Below are positions 56,590-64,000 of a DNA stretch of 64,000 nt, one piece after another. A program made the position numbers and the translations under genes. The stretch is from Euleptes europaea (lineage: Eukaryota; Chordata; Lepidosauria; Squamata; Sphaerodactylidae). The stretch lies in NCBI RefSeq assembly GCF_029931775.1, contig NC_079314.1, forward strand, positions 76,313,879 to 76,377,878, written 5' to 3'. Numbering within the stretch: position 1 is the first letter of the stretch; each line of letters starts with the position of its first letter. The notes beneath the pieces are model-generated. The model saw only the letters and a program-made list of their open reading frames with translations. It was not told where the DNA came from and made no database searches.

Positions 56590-58000
56590 GATGCATCCAC
56601 CAACATTCCCTCTTAAAGGAGCCCAGTCCCCTCTCACATCTTACGTCCTTACTGAAAGCAGCATCTGATAAACAACTTCTCCATTGAAAGAATACTTGTG
56701 ACATGAATGAAACATGTTCTGCCTTAGCCTTACCATATAATTCCTCCTTCTAGTGTCAAGGAAGACCTAAAAATGGGGAAGGGACTCTCTGTTCTTAAGA
56801 ATGGGACTACTGAAAATGGCAGAGCTTGTTTCCATTGGAATAGAATAGTGCTATATAATCCCTAGGATAGTTGATGCTTTGTACATGCTGAGCATTACGG
56901 GTAGGTTCTTTTGTAGTTGATATGTATGTGTTCTTGTTCTCTGCTTCTTTTTTTCGAATTTTGCGGCAGCCTTCGGCTGCAAGCAATAAAGATTCTCTGA
57001 CTTCTGGCTGTGCATCAGGGGCTAATCAACATAGGTGATTGAAGTCTAATTTTTATGCCACTTGATGGTTTCACTTTAAGAGGAAGTAGTGTGTGCTTCA
57101 GTATGTATTACTTATTATCTGAAGTGCCTCAGTATTCTCAGCATGGCAGTAGGAAATTGGCGGAATGCAGTGCTCTATCGCCATGAGTTATTCCAGTCAA
57201 TTGACAGCTGAGGCTGTTGGGAGGCAAAGTCTTTGGTTCTGTTCCTTAAGAGTCCCCTACTGATTATGGTCTCCTGGGACTTGTCTGCAGGATAAACAAG
57301 TAATTAGTCAGGCAATCGCCAAGCTTTAATCAGGGTTGTCAAGCCACAAGCAATGGCAAGGGATGCTGTGTGCAGGAGGAAAAGAAGTTGAATTGGAAGA
57401 TGCTAAAGATGACTAAAGAAACCAAAGAACGTTGGGTTTGTTTCTGCAAAATATGGCAAAAATGTTACAAGCCTGTATGGGTTGCCCAACCCTTTTGTTG
57501 ATGATAGTGTCACTAGATTTGCTGAAGCGAAAAGGTTGAGGAAGCTCAGAACTGTGTTAAATGATGACAAAGTGTCTTTCCTTTAACATATTTCCCTAAC
57601 ACTTTCTGCTTATATGGAAAATAACATTTTCCCACTTTGGAGACAGCCAGCTGCTTCTGTGTTCGCTCATTTTCTCTCCCTGCTGTATTTTGGCATGAGA
57701 TTTCTTTTGCAGCTGTGATTACAATTTGAATTTACAGAATACTGGCTTAAGAAGAAGAGGTGTTTAACAGTACTGACAGATATTGTCCTAAATACATGAA
57801 AAGGTGATGAAAATTCCACAGTCTTGCTTTGGTAGATTAAAAACTGCTTTCAGTTTTTTGAAAACTTTCAGAAGGCATTCTGTTCTATCTCAACATCTAT
57901 TCAACTCAACAGCAAGTCATTGCTACTGAGTCACCATTTTGTTAAAAGTGGGTAATTCTCTTTAAATTTTGTGTATGTACTCTATGCATAATTATTGTAT
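56590..58000. other. Gene-less; weak LTR-like segment near 56840-57010
   Basis: A CTATATAATC near 56850 and an AATAAAG near 56986 with 'gattctctgacttctggct' after it recall an LTR. No paired copy or duplication is seen, so this is a guess only. The rest is unrecognised. Confidence 0.35.
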
Positions 58001-60556
58001 TGAATCCTTCTTGTTTGGTCCTCATTGAGAGAGCATAGAGAACCATGAGCAGAGTTCCACTCGTTCAAGATAGTTTTTATAGCATAATGCAAGCAAGGAG
58101 ACAACACCAGGCAGAATTGTTCACATTAGGTTTTATTCATCTGAACCTCTTATAGCCCCTGCTCTACTTTCTCCTCCATCTTTCTTCCTCCTTTTCACTC
58201 TGCTTTCTCTTTCAGTATAGAGGGATCTAGTCTGCCCAACAACAGACTAAGATCTCCCCAATGGGACACATTTCTGAACTTCAACAATTAAATACATTGC
58301 AACAGCTATTAAAACACTGGTATAACACTTTTCCACTGCAATTGCCCTATATGGATAATTGACAAGAGGGATTCAGTAGAGAATATTAGTTCTTGCTAAT
58401 TTTATTTCCACAAATCTAATAGAAGAAAAAAGAAATTTGCTTTATTCAGTCTAATCAAAACATCTGAAAGTAAAGAATACAAAAATATGCTTGTTTGTAT
58501 ATCTCAAATAAGCCTTCAATTAATGACATGAATGATCTCATAACCTAATTCTAAAAAGAAAAAAAATGGCTTTTTAACGGCAAAGATTTTGGAATTTCAA
58601 TACATTCCCCATCCTGTATGCTTTAAATTCATTTTACTAATCCCATGATATAAGGGAATTGGGGGAAATAAAAATGATCAGTTGCAGAATCAATATTGGG
58701 GGAAGCTGAGGTACTGAAGCAAGCAGATTAATGTTATTTTTTCATTTAATATTATACTGTATATTGTATCATTCTTTCAGAAATTTATCCAGTCCAAAGT
58801 TCATCTTTGGGGATTTTCAGAATTTTGTACACTTTATTAAAGGTAGTGATTTCACAGTAGTCAAATGTGTGACTATAAATGTATGTTTATGGAGAATAAA
58901 CTAGAACTTTATTGACATTATTTGTAATGCTGCACTAAAATTATTTTGAAATGGCATGAAGGCTCTGAATGATGTTAGAATTTCATGGCTAAATACAGTT
59001 GAAGATTAATTTTTATATGAGTGCTTTGTTTCCTGCTGCAGTATAAAGTAACTCTCTTGTTGGAACTAAATATCGGGGAGTTCAAATTCAGATTAAAGCT
59101 TCAGGGAAAAGTGTGAAAGGTGACAGAATGATCATGTGGGAGGAACTTGCTTATTCATAATTCTGACAAAAGAAAAGAAATACTGCAGCAAAATGCTCCT
59201 TAGTCATTTTGCTGCAGTATTTGCACATAATGATGGAAGATGAGGTTTAAATCACACACATTCATACCTTTCTGCAAGTTCTGATAATCTCATTTTAACA
59301 CAGATCTAGAAAGCCCTTGATTAGGCACTTCTTTTCTGAAAGTCAGAGCTGGCTTTTTGGCAAGTGAAAGAAAAGGGTGGAGGTGGTCTATAATTGCTCA
59401 AAGGGTAAATGGAAGGGTTTTAAACATTTTAAAATTGTCATGAACTGATGTTAGAGACACTTAATTTGAAGGAAGCCTCCTTAAGTTGGAAGAAGCATTC
59501 AAATCTGAGCAAAAAGGATCGGCAGGTTATAACTATTTTATTAAGTAAATATTCCCCCTTCCCCCTCTTCCCCTCCTCCTTCTCTTCTTTTCCCCTTTCC
59601 CTTCTCCCTTTTCCTTACTTGTTTGTGCCCATCCATTAACACCTGTGGCTCCCCACACTGGGCACACATGGTTTCTCTGACCCTGGAAATGACAATGTCA
59701 CCTGGGATCAGGGCATCATTTTTGTTGATTTATAATTTAATGTTTTAATTATTTATATGATATTTATGATTTCAATGGTAATTCTATGTTGTTAGCTGCC
59801 CTGAGCCCAGCTTTAGTCAGGAAGGGTGGGATAAAAATATACTAAATAAATAAATAAACTTTGCTTAGTAGAGTAATGGGAGAGGGGTAGGATCCAACCC
59901 ACCAGTAATTTTCTGAGAGGTTATGCTTCAGTTTTTCATGTGTCCAGTGACAAGAGAGTGTGGACAGTTTCCCTATTATTACTAAGAATAAGAATTTGTC
60001 CAGATTCCAGGAAAGCAACCCATCCCCAACATACCTCTAGATATTAATTAAATATACTCTTCCAGATAATGAAGCTTTGGATACCAGGAATCCTGGATTA
60101 TTTAACTGTTTTGAAATATAATTTAAATTAGCTTTTCAGAAAAATAGTGGCACAAATCTAAAAAAAAGAAAAGAAACCCCTGAACCTGAATATTATGAAG
60201 CTAATTATTATTCTAAGCAAGGAAGCTTTAACATGACTGGGTTAATTAATTTCCAGATTAATTAGGTTGCTAATATGAAATACATATAATTAGTTAGATG
60301 ATGAAATCCAAATATATGCAGTTCATTTAGGTGAAAATTGTACATGTGATGTACATCTGAGCAAAGCCTTCTGAAGGTGCCCCCCTGCAGATGGGTGAGA
60401 TCAATAGCTGCCTGGGTATGTGCTTTCTCTGATGTGGCTGAGACTTTGTGGAATGACCTGCCTAAGGGAGACCCCCACATTTCTGTAATTCTACAAACTG
60501 TGTAAAACAGACTTGTTCAGGAGGCCATTTCAATAAAGGGGATAAGGCTGTAGTAC
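58001..60556. other. Gene-less; hairpin, tail-like and TAATTA-rich blocks
   Basis: Contains the perfect hairpin at 59178-59222, an L2-like tail at 59740-59865 ('tgccctgagcccagctttag...gtgggataaaaatatac...aataaataaa'), and the TAATTA-rich 60040-60300 block. Frames have no domain. Confidence 0.45.
59178..59222. other. Perfect 18-bp hairpin with 9-nt loop
   Basis: Arms AAATACTGCAGCAAAATG (59178-59195) and CATTTTGCTGCAGTATTT (59205-59222) are fully complementary, with the loop CTCCTTAGT. No repeat context is recognised. Confidence 0.9.
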
Positions 60557-60636
60557 AGGGTTCCCCAAACACAGTGTCCATGGGTGCCATTATGCTTGTC
60601 AACATCTTTTCTGATTCCGGCCAAGCATTCTTAGAA
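60557..60636. mobile_element. hAT element, CAGGGGTCCCC family, copy 3 (truncated)
   Basis: It starts CAGGGTTCCCCAAAC and continues 'ggtgccattatgcttgtc' and 'ttttctgattccggccaag', which matches the inverse of the right part of copy 2 (39900-39960). It is cut off by the CR1 copy at 60637. Confidence 0.7.
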
Positions 60637-60873
60637 CGTAAGAGCATAAGAAAAGCTGTGCTGGATCAGACCAAGGCCCATCAAGTCCAGCAGTCTATTC
60701 ACACAGTGGTCAACCAGGTGCCTGTAGGAAGCCTACAAACAAGATGACTGCAGTAACATCCTGCCTGTGTTCCACAGCACCTCTGATTCTAGAGAGAATA
60801 AGTAGTTTTCATTTTGACTAGTAGCCACGGATAGCCCTATCCTCCATGAACACATCCACTCCCCTCTTAAAGC

Positions 60874-60968
60874 CATTATTTGTTTGTTTGTTTTTCACTC
60901 TTATATCCCGCTCTCCCCAGCAAATCTGGTCTCAGTGTGGCTTACAATAAAATATCATGATTAGTATT
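60874..60968. mobile_element. Short insertion in CR1 with LINE/SINE tail sequence
   Basis: 'atttgtttgtttgtttttcactcttatatcccgctc...gtggcttacaataaaatatc' interrupts the CR1 phrase between 'cttaaagcc' and 'ggcagccatcatcac'. It looks like a short SINE or LINE tail. Confidence 0.6.
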
Positions 60969-61182
60969 CCAGGTTGGCAGCCATCATCACATTCTGGGGC
61001 AGGGAGTTCCACAATTTAACTACGTGTTGTGTGAAGAAATACTTCCTTTTATCTGTTTTGAATCGCTCACCCTCCAGCTTCAGCAGATGACCCCGCATTC
61101 TAGTATTATAACATGCATAATTTTATAGACCTCTATCATGTCTCCCCTTAACAACCTTCTTTCCAAGCAAAACAGTCCTAAG

Positions 61183-62049
61183 CAGGGCTGTTGAATTTTT
61201 TTTTAAAGTTAAAATTCGGGTTCATTGGCCATTTTTTTATTTGGGAAACCCCGAATGCTGAATTCCCCTATACCAGTAAAGGTAGAAATTCGGCTTTAAA
61301 TTCGGTTTCCCTAATAATTTAGCCATTAAAACCCATTCGCAGCTTTTCACAGCTCCTGGGGGGCATTTTTGCAGGTAGAGGTTCGACATTTTCAGGGTAG
61401 CTAGAAGGGACTCTCCTTGCAAGAACCCCCAAGTTTTGTAAAGATTGGGTCAGGGGGTCCAGAGTTATGGGGTCTGGAAGGGGTCACCCCATCCTCCTCC
61501 ATATAAATGCATTATGGCTGTGGTCAGACTCTTTAATATGATCTCAATGGAGAAGCCGGGCTTTAAACGGTGGGTGGAAAAGTTCACCCGGTGCCTCCAT
61601 AGAGATACAATTTGATACACTTTGTCTCTATGAGGTGTGGGGGGAACTTTCCTACCGTTTAAAGCCCAGCTTCTCCATTGAATACATTGAAGAGATCAGA
61701 TTAAAGAGTCTGAACACAGCCACTTTGCCAATGCATTTCTATGGTGGAGGATGGGGGTAACCCCTTCCATACCCCATAACTCTGGACCCCCTGACCCAAT
61801 CTTTACCAAACTTGAGGGTTCTTGCAATGAGAGTCCCTTTTAGCTACCCTGAAAATTTGGGACCTCTACTTGCAAAAATGCCCCCACAGGAGCCATGGAA
61901 AGACATTGCTAAAAGAGCCAGATATTCGGGAATAGCAAAATCCAGCTTTGCCAACCTCCCTGATTTTGTGGACTTGGTAAACCCAAACCAGAAATTTACC
62001 AAATTTGCATTTATTCAGTATTTTTCCACTTTGTTTTTTAACAGCCCTA
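61183..62049. mobile_element. Long fold-back hAT element, TAGGGCTGT family, copy 2
   Basis: It starts CAGGGCTGTTGAA and ends AACAGCCCTA. The flanks GTCCTAAG (61175-61182) and GCCCTAAG (62050-62057) match at 7 of 8 positions. The arms share the phrases 'aagaacccccaagttttgta' / 'ccaaacttgagggttcttgc' and 'tgggtcagggggtcc' with copy 1 at 55080. It lies inside the CR1 and is thus younger than it. Confidence 0.88.
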
Positions 62050-62495
62050 GCCCTAAGCATTTTAACCTCTCCTCATAGGGCAGTTGCTCTAGCCACTTGA
62101 TCATTTTGGTTGCTCTTTTCTGCACCTTCTCAAGCTCTGCAATATCCTTTTGTAGGCATAGTGACCAAAACTGTACACAATGTTTAATGTCTGATCTCAC
62201 CATAGATTTGTACAAGGGTAGTATGATAGCAACAGTTTTATTCTCTATTCCTTGTCTAATTATCGCCAGCATGGAATTTTCCTTTTTCACAGCAGCCGCT
62301 ATCCACTACCTCCCCAAGATCCCTTTCTTGGTCTGTTGCTGCCAGCACAGATCCCATAAGTGTATATGTGAAGTTGGTAATTTTTTGCCCCAATCTGCAT
62401 CACTTTACACTTGCTCACATTGAATCTCATTTGCCATTTTAATGCCCATGCCTCCATTTTGGAGATATCCTTTTGGAGCTCTTCACAGGTGGGGC

Positions 62496-62680
62496 TAGAT
62501 GGTGCTGCTGCCCAACATGTCCAAAGCTGCAGCCCCTGTTCCTCCCCCATAGGAGAACACTCCCCTGCAAAGTCAGCCTGGCCGTCATACCTGAACAGTG
62601 TTGGGGAGAGCAGAGCCCTTCCTTCCCTTGTGCAAGTGGCTTGGGTTACTCATCTGTTGAGCAATGCTGCTGGGAATAAT
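62496..62680. other. Gene-less linker
   Basis: No element recognised beyond the CR1 end. Confidence 0.35.
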
Positions 62681-62990
62681 AAGAAGAAGAGTTGGTTTTT
62701 ATATGCTGACTTTCTGTACCACTTAAGGGAGAATAAAACCAGCTCACAATCACCTTCCCTTCCTCTCCCCAGGACAGACACCCTGTGAGGTAGGTGGGGC
62801 TGAGAGAGCTCTAAGAGAACTGTGACTAGCCCAAGGTCACCCAGCTGGCTTCATGTGTAGGAATAGGAAAACCAACCCGGTTCACCAGATTAGAGTCCGC
62901 TGCTCATTTGGAGGAGTGGGGAATCAAAGCCGGTTCTCCACATTAGAGTCCACTTCTCCTAACCACCTCTCTTAACCGCCACTCTTAAGA
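62681..62990 (-). mobile_element. tRNA-derived SINE, near full length, antisense
   Basis: The reverse of the 9145 family: 'aagaagaagagttggttttt' tail, 'acaccctgtgaggtaggtgg', 'ggtcacccagctggcttcat', and the head 'ttaaccgccactcttaa'. Confidence 0.88.
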
Positions 62991-64000
62991 GTAAGCCCCT
63001 AGCCTGATTGGTGGAGAAAAGTAGAAGCCTGCCTGCTGCCTTTTGCAGAGATCGGAGCTGGCGTCCGCATTCCCTGAAATGGGGCAGCTGCTTATGCCCA
63101 CGCTCCCTTCTTTGCCATCTTTTTTTGCCTGAGAAAGTCCTGGCAGCAGGCAGACAGCTGAGTGCTGACACAGGAGAGTGGGGCACTCACTGGACCAGCA
63201 AGCAACCATGCAAGCAAGAGGCTGGCAAAGGAGTGGCTGCTCTGGTCAAGGTGAGGGCAGGGGTGCACAGATGAGTAAACAGGAGAGGTAGCTAGATGTG
63301 TGTTCTTCTCCATGTTTACTCAGAAGTATGGCCCAATGAATTTAGTGGTGCTTACTCCCGAGGAAGCATGCATAAGAAGGCACTGTGAATGAGGGGGTCA
63401 ACATGTATCTGTAGGTTTCAAATTCCTGTCATCCATTTTGGGAGATGGACTTTGGCTGGAAAGTAGGCTAAAAATATAGGAAAGTAGTGGGTTAAATTGG
63501 TGAAGGGATTGTTTGTGCTAATAGCCATAAGGGTTGGGTTGCTACAGGGGGAGGGGGTGAAGTTGCTCCACTCATGCAAAAGACAGAAAGCGCGATCTTG
63601 TTCCCTTCCCCCATCGGCTCCTTCAGACAGAAGTCCACAGGATCCAAGCTAGTGCCTATTTGAGCTACTGTGTATCTTCAGCTGCCCAAATAATTTAATA
63701 CTGAGCAGTGCTTCTTTTGTATATGAGTGTGTGTGTGGGGGGGGGGTGTACTGCTGTGCCGTGAGGAGAGCTCAGTAGATTCATCATTGTTTCTTTGCTT
63801 GCTTGGGACATTTGAGTTAAGGAAGATCCCCCTGAGGAAGCACATGTGAAATGCATAGGGCAGTTTTTTGTCTTTGTTTGGTTTGGTGCAGCCCTGTTTT
63901 CTTTTCTTTGAGAAGAGCACTGTACACAACTTGTTTCTACTGCATTGTTCTCTACTTTTATAATACCATTTTGCACTGTTAATGGCATACTAGTAGGGTT
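62991..64000. other. Gene-less; short repeat copy
   Basis: The short repeat copy is at 63313-63372. A G-rich run follows a TG repeat at 63728-63747. The frames at 63008-63313 and 63678-63988 show no domain. Confidence 0.45.

Larger units (their letters stand above)
60637..62495 (-). mobile_element. CR1 LINE, antisense, split by two insertions
   Basis: The 3' end (on the minus strand) is at 60637 and the sequence reads 'gaccaaggcccatcaagtcc' on the plus strand. The coding part includes, on the minus strand, 'AELEKVQKRATKMIKWLEQL' (62100-62160) and 'EELQKDISKMEAWALKWQMR' (62400-62490). Two insertions interrupt it: about 60874-60968 and 61183-62049. Many substitutions; 5'-truncated. Confidence 0.85.

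Noticed and set aside
55304-56704. Several open frames in the fold-back element
   Set aside because: They read through inverted arms and a variable spacer; no transposase signature.
56840-57040. Solo LTR
   Set aside because: TATA-like and AATAAA motifs only; ends and target duplication not found.

Overview
This is vertebrate nuclear DNA without a recognisable host gene. The set of repeats points to a squamate reptile, and a gecko-like lizard is the best guess. It includes tRNA-derived SINEs, 5'-truncated RTE-BovB, CR1 and L2-like LINEs, a Penelope-like end, a DIRS-type fossil, and many short non-autonomous DNA transposons of hAT type (8-bp target duplications) or TA-target type. The species assignment is inference; the repeat families are read from terminal sequences, target duplications and protein motifs. 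No host exon, rRNA, functional tRNA or CRISPR array was found. Nearly every open frame in the window is a chance frame, a frame in GC-rich tandem repeats, or a piece of a LINE.

Layout. 0-10 kb: a GC-rich terminal-inverted-repeat (TIR) element (1307-1826), a Penelope-like end between inverted arms (about 1884-2612), an L2-like LINE split by an antisense BovB 3' end (4030-5510), a 394-bp hAT-type hairpin element with a perfect 8-bp duplication (7405-7798) abutting a GATA/GACA microsatellite, and a SINE (9145-9457). 10-20 kb: a 209-bp hAT-type MITE (10437-10645), a TA-target TIR element stuffed with a GC-rich 30-bp minisatellite (10917-11450), a decayed DIRS-like fossil (about 12520-14160), a second tRNA-like SINE head, and a hAT element (19441-19825). 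20-30 kb: L2-like and CR1 LINEs, one CR1 keeping part of its 5' region, endonuclease and reverse transcriptase, then an antisense non-LTR reverse transcriptase of uncertain clade.

30-45 kb: a second copy of the GC-rich TIR element, tandem duplications, a BovB 3' end with a perfect 11-bp target duplication (34178-34627), a possible LTR-type fossil with a minus-strand promoter-like block (about 34850-36130), three more copies of the 209-bp MITE family, a second copy of the CAGGGGTCCCC hAT element, and a TA-target TIR element with a two-level 78/156-bp repeat (44023-44618). 45-64 kb: nested hAT elements (45367-45870), a BovB reverse-transcriptase piece, more MITEs and SINEs, and two long fold-back hAT elements sharing the TAGGGCTGT end (55080-56589 and 61183-62049), the second inserted into an antisense CR1. 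The 56.6-60.5 kb stretch is mostly unique AT-rich sequence with a perfect 18-bp hairpin and a TAATTA-rich block.

The elements do not work together as a pathway. The useful content is the record of insertions: several MITE families are defined by their own target duplications, nested insertions give relative ages, and the few repeat-poor AT-rich stretches are the best places to look for host regulatory DNA. I found no convincing new gene system.
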